Part shown: positions 41,712 through 53,969 of the stretch, piece after piece
Numbering within the stretch: position 1 is the first letter of the stretch
How the letters are laid out: each line of letters starts with the position of its first letter
Assembly: GCA_025716815.1 (NCBI GenBank)
Contig: JAIXMN010000045.1
Location: 41,299-105,298, forward strand
DNA: 64,000 nt
Direction: 5' to 3'
From: Dichotomocladium elegans
Taxonomy: Eukaryota > Mucoromycota > Mucoromycetes > Mucorales > Lichtheimiaceae
Position numbers and translations under genes: made by a program
Notes under the pieces: model-generated
What the model was told of the DNA's origin: nothing
Database searches by the model: none
What the model saw: the letters and a program-made list of their open reading frames with translations, nothing else

Positions 41712-42626
41712 ATGCCCAAATCTGGTCCGTCTCGAGTCCCTCTGCCTCAAGACACTAAAACCGAACCGCGTTCTGTGGTTGTCAATGCCGCCAACACTGA
41801 CGATGTCACTAACTCCATGTCATGCCTCCATCTTGGCATGGAAGATGGAAATCGTGTAGGCGACATAAAAATTTCAATTCCGACGTTCACTGGCGAGACT
41901 GCTGATGTCTCCACGTTTATCGCCAAAGTCAAGTTAGCCATCCGCCTGAACCCCCAGCAATATCCAGACCATCTCACAAAGATCTTGTTCATGTGTTCGA
42001 ACATGTCTGGCGTCGCATTCACTTGGGCCGAACCTTATATCATGGAGCTTGATGATGAAGAGGTCGACCCCATCATGCTTTCGTTCCCCGCCTTCCTCAC
42101 TGCTTTCCGCGCTGCCTTTGGCGAAGTCAACGAGTTAAGGGATGCCGAAGAAAAACTCTTGACGATGCGCCAAGGAAACAAGCCTGCTAGCGAGCACGTT
42201 GCCGCGTTCCGCCGCTATGCCGTCAAGACCGAATTCAATGACGCTGCTTTGCTCGCAATCCTACGACTTAGTTGGTCGGACCGCATCAAGGATCAACTCA
42301 CCACTCGCGACCTCCCTGACGATCTATGGACCTACGCGTCAAAGGTTATAGAGTTAGATACTCGTGTACGCTCTCGCGATGGGAAACGCTCCCAGCGCCC
42401 CACATACAAGTTTGCCCCTCCAGTCCGCAATCCACATGTCGTCCAGCCCACTTCCTCAGACGTACAGGATATGGAGATCGACGCTGCCCCCATCAAGTTT
42501 GGACCTCTGACCAAGGAGGAAAAAGCCCGGCGTCGAAAATTGAATCTGTGCTTGTACTGTGGTGGCCAAGGTCACAATGCCGCGTCATGTCCCAAGAAGG
42601 GAAAAGGCACTCCCCAGGGTCTGTAG
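41712..42626 (+). CDS. Chromovirus Gag
   Basis: 304 aa from the ATG at 41712. It has a retrotransposon capsid domain ([20 protein letters not shown]...[17 protein letters not shown]) and one CCHC knuckle [15 protein letters not shown] at about 42548-42592. The slippery site lies 10 nt after the knuckle and the stop TAG at 42624. It forms the particle and binds RNA. Confidence 0.93.
   Translation: MPKSGPSRVPLPQDTKTEPRSVVVNAANTDDVTNSMSCLHLGMEDGNRVGDIKISIPTFTGETADVSTFIAKVKLAIRLNPQQYPDHLTKILFMCSNMSGVAFTWAEPYIMELDDEEVDPIMLSFPAFLTAFRAAFGEVNELRDAEEKLLTMRQGNKPASEHVAAFRRYAVKTEFNDAALLAILRLSWSDRIKDQLTTRDLPDDLWTYASKVIELDTRVRSRDGKRSQRPTYKFAPPVRNPHVVQPTSSDVQDMEIDAAPIKFGPLTKEEKARRRKLNLCLYCGGQGHNAASCPKKGKGTPQGL
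42599..42605 (+). promoter_or_regulatory. -1 ribosomal frameshift heptamer G GGA AAA (gag-pol)
   Basis: The gag frame reads AAG GGA AAA GGC, giving X XXY YYZ as G GGA AAA. Slipping gives GGG AAA AGG in the pol frame, which is open through 46354. It lies 19 nt before the gag stop. Confidence 0.8.
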
Positions 42627-45600
42627 GAGAGTATTCCCTGGGAAGAAATCATCCTATCAATAAATCAACTATTGAAAGCAAATCTCTCTATCCTTCATCT
42701 ATCTTTTCACCATTACCAGTACACGCGCTCACACTACATACACCATCCGCAAACACACCATTGAGTCTCCCAGTCACCTTACGTTTTGGCGAAAGTGAGG
42801 TTTCAGCCGAGGCCTTGATAGACTCCGGCGCCATGGAGAGCTTTATCGATATGGAATTCGCAACAACCCAAGGTGTGCCACTAGCCGACAGTCCGCAGCC
42901 ACTCAAGGTGTACACAGTGGATGGTCGTGCTATACGGTCAGGCATTGTTACAAAGGTATGTCATCCAGAAATGCAAACTGGCGACTGCATCGAGAAGTGT
43001 GCCCTGTATGCTACGTCCCTGGGCAACTACCAGATCATCCTCGGAATGCCGTGGCTTGCACAACACAATCCACACATCGACTGGAAAAAGCGCACTGTGG
43101 CATTACATCCCCCACCATGCCAGCCAGGTCGTCAGGTGCAGCTGCAAGCACCCATCTCCAGCAAGCCCCCTGCACCGAACCCCATCGACATTCGCCTTTG
43201 TAGCGCACGCACCATGAAGGGGTATATCAAGAACGGGGCACAGGCATTCTGCGTCAACCCCCGGCAAATCGCGACCTTGGCGAATACCCTCACTGATGTA
43301 TCAGGTGACTCGGCTAACAATCTCGCCATACCTACAAAGTATCACGATTACCTCGACGTCTTTAGCGAAGCCGAAGCCAGTTCATTGCCAATCCACCGTC
43401 CAGGCATAGATCATATCATCCCACTTACGGAAAATGCTCAGCCTCCTTTTGGCCCCATCTATCCGTTATCACAAGAGGAACTGAAGGCTCTCTCTGACTA
43501 CCTAACAACCAACCTAGAAAATGGGTTTATACGTCGCTCGACCAGCCCCGCAGGCGCACCCATAATCTTTGTCAAGAAGAAAGATGGCTCTCTTCGCCTC
43601 TGTGTCGACTACCGTGGGCTAAACAAAGTGACCATCAAGAACAGGTATCCACTTCCACTAATAAACGAAATGGTCGATCGCCTCGCCACTGCGCGCATAT
43701 TCACCAAGCTCGATATCCGAAACGCGTATCATCGCATCCGCATCGCAGAAGGCGAGGAATGGAAGACGGCGTTCCGCACCCGCTACGGTCATTTTGAGTA
43801 TCAGGTTATGCCTTTTGGTCTGACGAATGCCCCGGCGTCCTGGCAATCACATATCAACGACGTTTTGCGCGACTACCTCGACCAGTTCGTTGTAGTTTAC
43901 CTCGATGACATCCTCATATTCAGCGATGATGATAAGGATCACGACGCGCACGTCCGTCAGGTCCTCGAGAAACTGCGCAACGCGGAACTCTATGTCAAAG
44001 CCGAAAAATGTGAGTTCGACGTACATGAAGTCAGCTTCTTAGGGTTCCACATAAACGACACAGGCATCTCTATGGATCCCGAAAAGGTCTCCCGCATCCT
44101 TGATTGGCCTATCCCCAAATCAGTGCACGATGTCCAAGTGTTCCTCGGCTTCGCGAACTTCTACCGTCGGTTCATCAAGGGTTACTCGGGAATCGCCCTG
44201 CCCCTGACCTCGCTCTTGAAAAAGAAAGTACCATTCCTTTGGGGGCCCGAACAGGATAAAGCTTTCCAGGAACTCAAGGACGCTTTCACCACCGCCCCAA
44301 TCCTCCACTATTACCATCCAGACCGCAAAATCGTAGTAGAAACCGACGCATCCGACTCCGCGATCGCCGGCGTTCTTAACCACATAGCTGATGATGGCAA
44401 ACTTCACCCTGTCGCATTCTTTAGCCGCAAACTATCACCGGCTGAGGTAAACTACGACATATATGATAAAGAACTCCTAGCCATAGTTGAGAGTTTCGCA
44501 ACGTGGCGTCATTATCTTCAAGGTGCCCACCACCCGATCCTGGTGTACACGGATCACAAAAACCTACAGTACTTCATGACGTCACCTGCGAAATCCCTCA
44601 CTCGTCGCCACGCCAGATGGGCTATAGCCTTCAGCGAATACGATTTCCAAATTACTTATCGTCCAGGCTCACAGAACCCCAAGGCCGATGCTCTCTCTCG
44701 GCGTCGAGACATGGCCTTTGGGGAGGGGGAAAACGAGAAGCAGCCAGTCCAGGGGATATTTCGCGAAGGGCAGATTGTGCTGAACACTGTATCATCATCC
44801 CACTTAGGCTTTGCCCTGCTTGATAGGATCCAAACCATGCTTCTCGAAGATGCTGACTTACAGAAGATCATCCAGTTTGTCAAGTCTCCTGCTAGTATCC
44901 CCAGACATCTCCGGAAGAAGATGGAAAGATACACCATCGAAAGCGAAACATCTTTACTACTCTTTGACAATCGCATCTGCGTCCCGTCCAGCGACGATTT
45001 GAAGATCGCAATCCTTGAGGAACACCATGACTCTCCTGTCGCTGGTCATCCAGGTAGAGCAAGAACCTGCGAACTCGTCTCAAGACTGTATTACTGGCCA
45101 GGCATGCGAAAGTTCATCAACCGCTACGTCCATAATTGCCCAGTATGCAGGCGATCAAAAGCCGACCACCGAGCCCCGCAGGGATTACTTAGACCATTAC
45201 AAGTACCAGAACGCCCTTGGGCTGCGATCAGCATGGATTTCATCACGGGACTACCAATATCCAATGGATACGACAGTATCTGGGTCGTCGTGGATCGGCT
45301 AACCAAAATGGCGCACTTCGTTCCCTGCCAATGCACCATCACTGCCGAACAGTTGGCACGTCTGTTCGTCCACGAAATATTCCGTTTACATGGCCTTCCG
45401 AGCGAGATTGTGTCAGACCGTGGCTCAATTTTCACATCTAGTTTTTGGCAATCAATCCTGCAGCTGCTCAAAATCAAGCCATGCATGTCCACCGCTTTCC
45501 ACCCCCAGAGCGACGGCCAGACAGAACGCACGAACGCCATATTGGAACAGTACCTGCGGATGTACACAAATTACCAGCAAGACGATTGGTCCCAGTTCCT

Positions 45601-46354
45601 GTCCCTGGCCGAGTTTAGTTACAATAACTCACAACAAAGTTCGACCCGACACTCACCTTTCGAAGCTAATTCAGGTTACCACCCTCGTTTCACCACCGCA
45701 CCGGCCCCTGCAAGCTCCAGTTTCTCAAAGTCGTCAGAAGATTTCATAAAGACGCTGAGGGATCTCCACGATTCACTTCGTTCAGAGATTAAGCTAGCAC
45801 AAAAAACGCAAGGAGCCTTTTACAATGAGGGTCGTCGGCGAGCACCCGAATACCGGATAGGCGACTACGTATATTTATCGAGCCGTCATATTCGCACTGC
45901 TCGCCCATCGGCAAAACTAGACCATAAGTTCCTAGGTCCATTCAAGGTCATCGCTCGTATTGGCTCGCATGCATATCGTCTCGAGCTGCCAGCCTCGATG
46001 CAGATTCATCCCGTATTCCATGTCAGTCTGTTGTCACCGCGCGATAATTCCGAATACCCAGATATTCCCGGCCGCGTCAAGCCTACACCACCCCCATTCG
46101 AAGTCAATGGTGAAGAACATTACGAGGTTGAGCGTGTTTTGGACAGTCGCATACACCGTCGTAAGTTACAGTACTTGATCAAGTGGAAAGGGTACGAAAA
46201 CCCCGCGGATAATACGTGGGAACCGCCAGAAAATCTTTGGAACGCCGCCGAAACTATCCGTGACTTCCATCAGCGACACCCAAACAAGCCTGGCCCCAGT
46301 TCTGCCCCTCGAGGGCCCAAGTCCGACCACCGTCCTCGTAGAACTCGGACCTAG
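42602..46354 (+). CDS. Chromovirus Pol with C-terminal chromodomain
   Basis: The pol frame is open from 42326 but is taken to be entered at the slippery site (about 1250 residues). In order: aspartic protease ([11 protein letters not shown], about 42820), RT (YLDDILIFS, about 43900), RNase H ([11 protein letters not shown], about 44340), integrase H2C2 finger (45020-45150), and integrase core D-D-E ([22 protein letters not shown] at about 45232, 45412, 45520). Then come a GPF-type segment (FLGPFKV) and a chromodomain ([10 protein letters not shown]...[18 protein letters not shown], about 46120-46230). The chromodomain is expected to steer integration toward methylated-histone chromatin. No break found. 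Confidence 0.95.
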   Translation, partial: KRHSPGSVGEYSLGRNHPINKSTIESKSLYPSSIFSPLPVHALTLHTPSANTPLSLPVTLRFGESEVSAEALIDSGAMESFIDMEFATTQGVPLADSPQPLKVYTVDGRAIRSGIVTKVCHPEMQTGDCIEKCALYATSLGNYQIILGMPWLAQHNPHIDWKKRTVALHPPPCQPGRQVQLQAPISSKPPAPNPIDIRLCSARTMKGYIKNGAQAFCVNPRQIATLANTLTDVSGDSANNLAIPTKYHDYLDVFSEAEASSLPIHRPGIDHIIPLTENAQPPFGPIYPLSQEELKALSDYLTTNLENGFIRRSTSPAGAPIIFVKKKDGSLRLCVDYRGLNKVTIKNRYPLPLINEMVDRLATARIFTKLDIRNAYHRIRIAEGEEWKTAFRTRYGHFEYQVMPFGLTNAPASWQSHINDVLRDYLDQFVVVYLDDILIFSDDDKDHDAHVRQVLEKLRNAELYVKAEKCEFDVHEVSFLGFHINDTGISMDPEKVSRILDWPIPKSVHDVQVFLGFANFYRRFIKGYSGIALPLTSLLKKKVPFLWGPEQDKAFQELKDAFTTAPILHYYHPDRKIVVETDASDSAIAGVLNHIADDGKLHPVAFFSRKLSPAEVNYDIYDKELLAIVESFATWRHYLQGAHHPILVYTDHKNLQYFMTSPAKSLTRRHARWAIAFSEYDFQITYRPGSQNPKADALSRRRDMAFGEGENEKQPVQGIFREGQIVLNTVSSSHLGFALLDRIQTMLLEDADLQKIIQFVKSPASIPRHLRKKMERYTIESETSLLLFDNRICVPSSDDLKIAILEEHHDSPVAGHPGRARTCELVSRLYYWPGMRKFINRYVHNCPVCRRSKADHRAPQGLLRPLQVPERPWAAISMDFITGLPISNGYDSIWVVVDRLTKMAHFVPCQCTITAEQLARLFVHEIFRLHGLPSEIVSDRGSIFTSSFWQSILQLLKIKPCMSTAFHPQSDGQTERTNAILEQYLRMYTNYQQDDWSQFLSLAEFSYNNSQQSSTRHSPFEANSGYHPRFTTAPAPASSSFSKSSEDFIKTLRDLHDSLRSEIKLAQKTQGAFYNEGRRRAPEYRIGDYVYLSSRHIRTARPSAKLDHKFLGPFKVIARIGSHAYRLELPASMQIHPVFHVSLLSPRDNSEYPDIPGRVKPTPPPFEVNGEEHYEVERVLDSRIHRRKLQYLIKWKGYENPADNTWEPPENLWNAAETIRDFHQRHPNKPGPSSAPRGPKSDHRPRRTRT

Positions 46355-46367
46355 AAGGGGAGGCTAC

Positions 46368-47001
46368 TGTCATGACCCAAAATGGGATTATTCGAGAGCG
46401 TTCGCCCCTTACCCTGGGTACCCCTTTCACGAATGCATTTATTGTCCTGGTTGCATTAATTTTGGTCGATTGCATTTATTACTCCGTCTACATTTATTAA
46501 TTCTTCAAGTCATTGCAACGAACCTCAGTATATCCCATACGCCTCTCCCATAAGATCTAGTATAAATACCCTCGTATTTGTTATAATAAAATATCATCAG
46601 ATTATCCTTCGTCATATATCATCCCTGGTCATCAGTTCTCTGTCTATCCGGTCTATCGATTCATACCTATCCTTTGTCCTGCCTCTTGGGCTCTGCCTTG
46701 TTCCTGGTAGCTATCCGAATTGGTGCATGCTGTGTGATTGGGAGTACCTAACACCCACCCCCCGTAGTGTAGTTCTTGTCTTGTCCTCCATCTCTTGTCC
46801 TGTCTTGTCTTGATTCTTTTCTGTCAGGCACAATTCTGGTTAGTAGTATAGTATTGTTCTCTAGAGTAGTTCCTGATCTCTCCCTCTACTCCATTGCCAG
46901 CACTATCACTGCCAACCCATTCTCGGTCTGTGCCTGCCTTCTGTTCTCCTGTCTTGTTCCTGCGCTACACTTTCTTGTCTGTCTGCCCTGTATCCGCGAC
47001 A
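46368..47001 (+). repeat. 3' LTR of the chromovirus
   Basis: 634 bp, nearly identical to 41034-41667. Confidence 0.95.
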
Positions 47002-47288
47002 CATTTACATTACCTTTGGAGTCGTTCGCCATTACTGTCTTTTCAGCATTTCGCATTCGTTCAATCAGCTCGCGTGTCTTTCAAAAAATGGGCATTACTC
47101 TGAAGCCAATATTGCATTATTTCCCAGAAGGCTCAAGCGTTTTTTCACAGCCATTAATTTATACAAAGCGTCATGGCTGGTAAGAGTCTGCATTCACCTT
47201 TCGCGTATTCCAAAGCGTTTGAGATGGAGTTAATTCAATTGGTGAAAACGCATTAACACATCTGCATAGCTTTGTTGCCGACATTATA

Positions 47289-48374
47289 CAGGATTTTCAA
47301 GAAGAAGTTTGCGACAAGGATTAGTTGTTCGTTGCCGTATTTTTTAGTTCGTTATTGCTGAGAAAAGTTTGGGCATAGAAACTTTGGTTGTTGGTGAATT
47401 GCGGCCCTGAATTTGGCCGGCAGCGGCTATTGAATTCGCAAAAAATCGTCGAGGTTTTTCGTTTTTTTCGTCTATCCAATTCGTCTCCCACAGCCCAGTT
47501 GTTCAGCAGCATTTCGAAGGTCGATGCCACATACAAAGATGTTGGATCCTGCAGTATTACAGGATTTTCAAGAAGAACTTTACCATAAATTTTGGTTGTT
47601 CATATAGACCATCTAGGTTTTTCGTTTTTTTGCTTCAAATTCGAATACAAATTTTAGTATTTCGTTTCTCTTCTTCCTTTGAAATTAGAATGAAACATAA
47701 ATGGTTGGCCTCCCAAAACTATTCTGGTGTAAAAAGAGGAGAAGGAAGACTCACCTATAGTCTCGATTGAAATGTTCTTGCTGCTATTGCCTTTAAATTT
47801 GACAAAAGGATAGCAGCGAAATACTAAAATTTGTATTCGAATTTGAAGCAAAAAAAACGAAAAACCTAGATGGTCTATATGAACAACCAAAATTTATGGC
47901 AAAGTTCTTCTTGAAAATCCTGTATTTTATCGTCAAGAGGATTCTTTTTTTTGGATTTGGTTGGCAAGGACATTCGCGCAAACAATGCAAGTTCTCGGTT
48001 TTAGTAATCCCATTTGGTTACTGCCAAGTCGCATTTGGAACGCACTTTTATTTTGTTCGCATGGCATCTCTATATATTTCGCAATCTCTCTTGCCGCACT
48101 TAACTCGAACATTTGCGCGATTAAAAGAAAAAGCGGCGAACAGTGGGAGACTGGCAGCTGCTGAAAGGTACCAAACTCGGCATGCTGTATTCTTTTCTTG
48201 TCATCCGTCGCCATTTCTGTGCAGCAAAGCTGGCAATTGGCCATTGGCTAGTTCGCCACAATGTAAGAATAAGATGGGTGAATGGCGTGAACGTGGAGGT
48301 AAAAAGGAGACAGTGATTGTCTGGAAAATAAAAGAAAGCCTTTAAAGCTTAAAAACAAAACGGGAGAGAATGAT
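47289..48374 (+). mobile_element. Left end of another CAGGATTTT element (element D), right end not found
   Basis: TA at 47287 followed by CAGGATTTTCAAGAAGAAG, the same terminus as element C (53937). About 1.1 kb of non-coding sequence follows, interrupted by a MITE. No inverted partner is seen in the window; a dispersed repeat and gypsy-3 follow. Confidence 0.5.
47560..47922 (+). mobile_element. MITE copy 1 (363 bp)
   Basis: TA on both sides and TIRs of about 100 bp starting CAGGATTTTCAAGAAGAAC. There is no coding capacity. Inverted relative to copy 2 at 55885-56248. Confidence 0.88.
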
Positions 48375-48775
48375 ACAGTAGGAGAATAAAAATGGGCGCT
48401 GAGATGGATGGATTAGAGAGAATGAAAAAAGACAACTATAAAAGTATCTTTGAGGTTGATGTTTATTCCTGAAAATAAAATAACTCTCTTTTATAATAAT
48501 TCTATTAGAACGGCGATGTAAGTGCTTAATCCTGTTAGGACGTATCGGATGAGAGCATTCTCTTTTCATTGTCCTCTTCAAGACCAGTGATGGATCCTGG
48601 GTAGAGGAAGTACCTTTGATAGGTGCGATTGTCCTGTCACGCAAGCGGATATGAAAATATCGGTCCCTGAACATCAATGTGTTAAATTCATCATTGTCTT
48701 AGTTTCAGGATATCGGCGATAGTGATGTGAAACCGGCTAAGTTCTCTAACACGGATCAATGTTCACCACAGGCGC
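48375..48775 (-). repeat. Dispersed LTR-like repeat, copy 2
   Basis: Inverted, diverged copy of 13035-13415 with the same TATA-like box and CT tract. Confidence 0.55.
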
Positions 48776-49067
48776 GACGTGGTTAATTGAAATATCGATG
48801 CGCTTCCCACCCTTTTTCTGGTAGTGCGCCCTCGCATTATACTTTTGAACATGTGCAAAACGAACCATCCTGCTCTTAATTAAACCCAAGCTATTGTGAG
48901 GAAAAAGAGAAATGGCAACAACTTCTCCGAGATTCTGCTTTCTCACGAAAACCATGCTGCTACTCTATTTGCCGCTTCTTTCGACACATGTGTGCACCCT
49001 TGTCTTTTGCAAACGTAAGCCTTGACATCGACAGGACCTTGCTGGTCTTCAACAAAGTCAAGCTGCG
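48776..49067. other. Unassigned stretch before gypsy-3
   Basis: No gene or repeat recognised. Confidence 0.4.
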
Positions 49068-49463
49068 TGTCGCATAGGTGATTACGGATTGAAGTATCCA
49101 TGACGCTGCGTTATAACCAGATCCATTTCCACAGTCTTTTTCCCTCTATTTTTCTCCCACTGGGTTTTTATGAGGTTTTACCAACGTGAGGATGGTCTGA
49201 AAGGAACAAGGACATATAACGTATGATAGAGGTCACCGATACACACACAAGCACCTTATCTGTAATAGTGCTACCATCTCCGAGTACCCGTGTAAGACGG
49301 AGTAGCCAGTTGACCTAATTAGGACCTCTGCCATAAATCATATAAATAGTAGATAAATGTGTAGCGATGGAGGATCTTAGTTCCGATTTCATTCGAATAA
49401 AAGACATCCACGAGTCTCATCGTATTCTAACTGTCCACCATAAAAAACAACGAAAACACCACA
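49068..49463 (+). repeat. 5' LTR of gypsy-3
   Basis: 396 bp from TGTCGCATAGGTGATT to AACACCACA. Borders are supported by the solo copy at 24427-24881 with its target duplication. It contains CATATAAATAG. Confidence 0.75.
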
Positions 49464-49472
49464 TTTTTTACG

Positions 49473-50636
49473 ATGAACCCTCAGCAAGCTACCAACATCT
49501 ACACCAACGACTCCCAGGGCGCCATTGCCAATGCGACCAGCGCACCTGCGGTCAACAACTCGTCCCCTGCCACCGATTTCGACGTGAGCATGGGCGAGTA
49601 CCCCAACCCCGGCACGATGACGACGACGACGACGACGACGACAACTAGTGCTGTGGAGGCCGTCGCCCAGCTCATGCCGAAGAAAGGCGACGACCTGAAG
49701 GAGTTGTGCTTGCGGCAAGCACAAGCACTCGAGAACGACGACACTGACGCTTTCGCCGAGATTTCGAGGAAGATCGAACTCACTTGTCGTCTGTTGAATG
49801 ATCAGAAGATGGTCTTTGTCGCGCTGCAGTCTGCGGCTGATGCTGGTCTTGAACCAACAAAGCCAGCTGCATCCTCGGTGGAACCGAGCTTCTCTCTTTC
49901 CTCAGCTCCGACTGAGGACGAAAGCAGCCTCCGGTCCATTCCCTCGAGGGGTGGCCGTGTCAACATCGGCGACATCCCCTTGTTCCAGGTGCCTGGTATC
50001 ACGATGACCGACACGACGAAGAAGGCGTTCAGCTCCGTGGAGGAATTCCTTCGCCGCTTCCAGCTCATCCTAGAAGCTGGAGAGGTGGAGGTCGATCGCG
50101 ACTGGCAGCGTTGGTTGGCGCTTGCCATGCCGACTCACCTGGCCAACTGGTTCGATTCCTATGTCGCAAACAGGGGGTACAACTGGTCCCAGGTACGCGA
50201 AGTTTTCGCCGAACGATTCGAGGGTACCAGCCGTTCGATGTCCGCCGCCACGAAAGTTTTCTTGATGATGATGCCCCGCGGTGTGTCCATCCTGGATTAC
50301 GGAGACGAGTACCAGGAGGCGATCAAGCAAGCCGGTCTCAAGGACGACGAGAACATGGCGTTGCGTTTCCTTTTCTCGCTGGAACCCGACTTCCAGCAGG
50401 ATGTCCGAGTTGCGTGGCATGGTCAGCATGGCCCTCGCAACCCCCAAAATACCGAAGAGGTCATTCAGACGGGGGTGCTGATCCAGGCGACCGAGAACCG
50501 CACTCGACATAGTGTTTCACGTGTACAACGTGAACACCCTGCTGTGAACCGGCACCAGTGGGAATCTGCCCCACACGTCCGTCACTCCCGCCGCGAGCCA
50601 CGCAATTGGCGCCATGAACGTCTTGAACGTTCTTAG
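49473..50636 (+). CDS. gypsy-3 Gag, capsid part
   Basis: 387 aa from the ATG at 49473. A low-complexity Thr run encoded by an ACG repeat (about 49617-49645) and Ala/Ser-rich segments precede the capsid domain (SVEEFLRRFQLILEAGEVEVDRDWQRWLALAMP...WSQVREVFAERFEG). It ends at a TAG at 50634-50636. The zinc knuckle lies downstream of this stop, so Gag as written lacks its nucleic-acid-binding tail. Confidence 0.88.
   Translation: MNPQQATNIYTNDSQGAIANATSAPAVNNSSPATDFDVSMGEYPNPGTMTTTTTTTTTSAVEAVAQLMPKKGDDLKELCLRQAQALENDDTDAFAEISRKIELTCRLLNDQKMVFVALQSAADAGLEPTKPAASSVEPSFSLSSAPTEDESSLRSIPSRGGRVNIGDIPLFQVPGITMTDTTKKAFSSVEEFLRRFQLILEAGEVEVDRDWQRWLALAMPTHLANWFDSYVANRGYNWSQVREVFAERFEGTSRSMSAATKVFLMMMPRGVSILDYGDEYQEAIKQAGLKDDENMALRFLFSLEPDFQQDVRVAWHGQHGPRNPQNTEEVIQTGVLIQATENRTRHSVSRVQREHPAVNRHQWESAPHVRHSRREPRNWRHERLERS
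50634..50636 (+). promoter_or_regulatory. In-frame UAG between gag and pol of gypsy-3
   Basis: Gag and pol are in the same frame and no other stop separates them. The context is TTC TTA GCA in bases, codons TCT TAG CAC CAC. Either stop-codon readthrough or a single nonsense change in a gag-pol fusion. Confidence 0.5.
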
Positions 50637-53600
50637 CACCACACGCGCCGGTCTTCGCCCAGGCCTTCACCCAAGCCTTCAATGAAGCCTGCACCGAAGC
50701 CGAAGAAGGAGCCGACCACACTGCAGCGTGCACTTAAAGAACGCCGCTGCATTTACTGCAAACAAGACTGGGATCCCGACCACCGTTGCGACGAGTACGT
50801 CAAGGCCAAGAAGGCACAACGTGAGCAGAAGCGGCTCAACCGCCTCGCGCGTCAAGACTACTCCGTTGCCGCCAACACCACCACCACCAACACCAGTTCG
50901 CGCCCCTCTCGGCAGGAGGCCGACAAGCGTCACCCCGCCGACGACGTCCTCGAGGACATGGATCTCGACGCTGATGCCAGTCTAGAGCTGGCAAAGCATT
51001 CCTCTGGTAAGCAAATACGTTTATATACGTTGCATACCCAAAACAATTCTTTGCGACTGACTTCACCTATCCTTATCCAGAATAAGCGTCTCTTCGGTCT
51101 GCTGGACACTGGAGCAGAGATTTCAGTTGTCAATAAAAGAATTTGTTTGAAAAACAATTGGGTTATAGAAAAAGCTTCTGGATTTATTTCATATGCGGGA
51201 AAGAACGATCGTTTACCACGTATGGGTATCACCGAACCTCTCATTATACGCTACAATCAGCGCATTATCAAGCATGCATTTGAAGTCATGGACCTCGAAG
51301 ATGACACTGATGTCATAATAGGATTGGACTTACTACCAAGACTTGGTATCGCTTTGACAGGCGTTGCGACAAGATGGGATGATGACGATCACACCGATGA
51401 AAGCAGGGATGAAAATGTCGTGCCGCAAGAAGAAAAGGCCGAGCCGAACAACTCTCCTGCTGGTACACCTGCTGAATATATTGCTTTCAAACAGGCGTTA
51501 GAGCCCTATATAAAGGCCAATGCGAATATTCCGAAGAATGCATTTTGCACTGTACCCGAATCAGTCATCTACATCGACACTCCAGAAGGTGTATCCGCGT
51601 ATCAGAGACAATATCCATTACCTTATTTCATGCGTCCCATTGTTGACGATGCTGTCAAAAGTTGGCTGGCGGATGGCATTATTGTCAAAGCTGCTGTGAA
51701 TTCCAACTGGAACAGTCCTCTCACCTTGGCAGACAAAAAGGATGAGTATGGTAACAAGACTGGAAAGCGTCCATGTCTTGATCCACGCCACATCAATAAG
51801 TATATTCCTGACGATCGATACCCTTTGCCATTGATTAAGGAGATTTTTTCGTCTTTGGGTGGTTCTGCTATATTCACAACATTAGATCTCAAGAGCGCAT
51901 TTCATCGTTTCCGGATCAATGAAGCAGACCAGCACAAGACCACATTCACTCATAATGGAATCCAGTACATGTTCCAAGGTTGTCCATTCGGTTTGAAGCC
52001 GATATCTTCCAAGTTCCAAAGAGTGATGTCATCCATTTACAAAGATATGCCATTTGTACAAACCTTCGTCGACGATATTGTGGTCCATTCTCGAACGATG
52101 GCCGAACACACCCGTCATGTTCAGCTTGCTATCCAAGCGCTGACTGATGTCAACCTGCTCCTCAACCCCGCGAAATGCCATTTTGCACAACGATCGGTTT
52201 ATTTACTTGGATTCTGTATCTCGCAGAGTGGTATTACCCCTGATGAACGAAAACTTACCAATGTCCTACAGTGGCCTATACCACGGACGGGCAAGGATGT
52301 AATGCGTTTTATGGGTATTATCAATTATTTCCGCGACCATATTCCAAAGGTTTCCGAGATCAGTGCGCCATTCGATGCGTTACGTTCCGCTGGATCCCTG
52401 AATCAACTCTGGACTGACGAGCATAACAAATGCTTTAAAAAGCTGAAAGCTCTGTTAGCTGAACGTACCCTCTTGCGATACCCAGATCTCTCATTACCGT
52501 TCTATGTGGCTACCGACGCTTCGAACTATGGGATTGGTGCCGTCCTCTTCCAGATGAAAGATGGCCAGAAGCAGTATGTATCGTTTATGGCTCGCTCTTT
52601 AAGCAAGTCCGAACGCAATTATTCCACGACGAAGCGAGAGTTGCTAGCCATCATCTATGCACTCCAGAAATTTCACCAGTACTTATGGGGAAATCCTTTT
52701 ACTCTGTATACGGACCACAAGGCTCTTACTTACTTGCACACCCAGAAGATTGCTAATCCGATGATGATCAATTGGTTAGACACTTTGCTCGACTACAATT
52801 TCCGCGTTGTACACTTGCCTGGTATTGAGAATGTGCTGCCAGATAACCTTTCGCGCTTGTTCGCCCCTGACGAACAGCTGGAGGGGGGTAATGCAGCCAT
52901 AATTCGATCGGCAAAGAAAAACACGCCCAACAAACGAGTATTCCTGGTCAAAACATACGAGTCCCCACAAGATACAATGTGTCCACCAGACACGGAACGT
53001 CCTGCCTTGCTAGAGAAAGCACACTTGACAGGTGGTCACGAAGGAGCGGAACATATTGTACGATCATTACATGCCGATGGTATCCACTGGACGAATTTAT
53101 TCCAAGACGCCGTAGAGTATGTCAAATCGTGTGTTCAATGTCAACGCTACAATATTGGCAAACGAGGCTTCAATCCCTTGAGACCAATTTATGCTTACTT
53201 ACCAGGCGATCACTGGGCAGTTGACTTGATCAATTTTCACCGCACTTCGAACAAAGGCAACAATTATATCATCGTCTTTGTCGATGTATGCACACGCTTT
53301 TGTATACTGCGAGCATTACCAGACAAGTCAGCTGATACTATCGTTGAAGTCTTCAAATCTGTATTCTGCGATTTCGGTTTACCTAAGATCATACAATCAG
53401 ACAATGGAAGCGAATTCAAGAACTTCAAGATGAAGAAATTTATTGACAGCCTAGGCATCGACCATCGACTTACTACACCGTACCACCCGCGCGCTAATGG
53501 GATTGCCGAACGTTGGGTACAAACGACTCTGAGTGTCATTCGCAAGAAAATTGAAGGCGCAGGTAAAGACTGGGACTTTTACGTTCCCAGCACACAACTG

Positions 53601-53969
53601 GAAATCAATAGCCGTATCTCCGAGAGGTTAGGTTCTTCGCCATTCTCACTAATGTTCGCTCGACGAATTAATGAGATGAAGGACTATCGACGTAATGGTG
53701 CCGTTGAGAACAGAGCGTCGACACACCAAGAACTTATGGAACGTGCCGCGTATATGCATGACGTTGTCTTTCCTGCCTTGAAACAAAGAGCAGAAGAACA
53801 CGGCGGTAAACAAAAGAAAAAGTTCGACCAAAAATATCATTTGATTGATTTTCCGGAACGGAGCCACGTGATGGTGCGAGTCCAGAACCGAAGAAGCAAA
53901 CTGGCCCCCATTTTTGAAGGACCTTACACAGTACAGGATTTTTCAGAAGAAGTCTGCCACAGAGTTTAG
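50637..53969 (+). pseudogene. gypsy-3 Pol, C-terminus cut by element C
   Basis: Open from the UAG; first ATG at 50682. A CCHC-like knuckle (CIYCKQDWDPDHRC, about 50745-50790) comes first. Then protease (GLLDTGAEISVV, about 51105), RT with FVDDIVVHS in place of YLDD (about 52065), RNase H (YVATDASNYGIGAV, about 52505), integrase finger (53020-53140), and integrase core D-D-E (WAVDLINF, SDNGSEF, IAERWVQ). The host frame stops making sense after APIFEGPYTV; the last ten codons (53937-53969) belong to element C. The chromodomain state is unknown because that part is lost. Confidence 0.9.

Larger units (their letters stand above)
41034..47001 (+). mobile_element. Complete chromovirus (Ty3/gypsy with chromodomain)
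   Basis: Two 634-bp LTRs (41034-41667, 46368-47001) starting TGTCATGACCC and ending CCGCGACA, with a perfect CATTT target duplication (41029-41033, 47002-47006). Gag and pol are open, a polypurine tract (AGAAGGGGAGG) precedes the 3' LTR, and only about four LTR differences were noticed. It looks young and complete. Confidence 0.96.
49068..53936 (+). mobile_element. Ty3/gypsy element gypsy-3, 3' end cut by element C
   Basis: The 5' LTR is followed 9 nt later by gag, then pol in the same frame. Pol ends where TA and CAGGATTTTTC begin, so the last pol codons and the 3' LTR are missing here. Confidence 0.88.
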
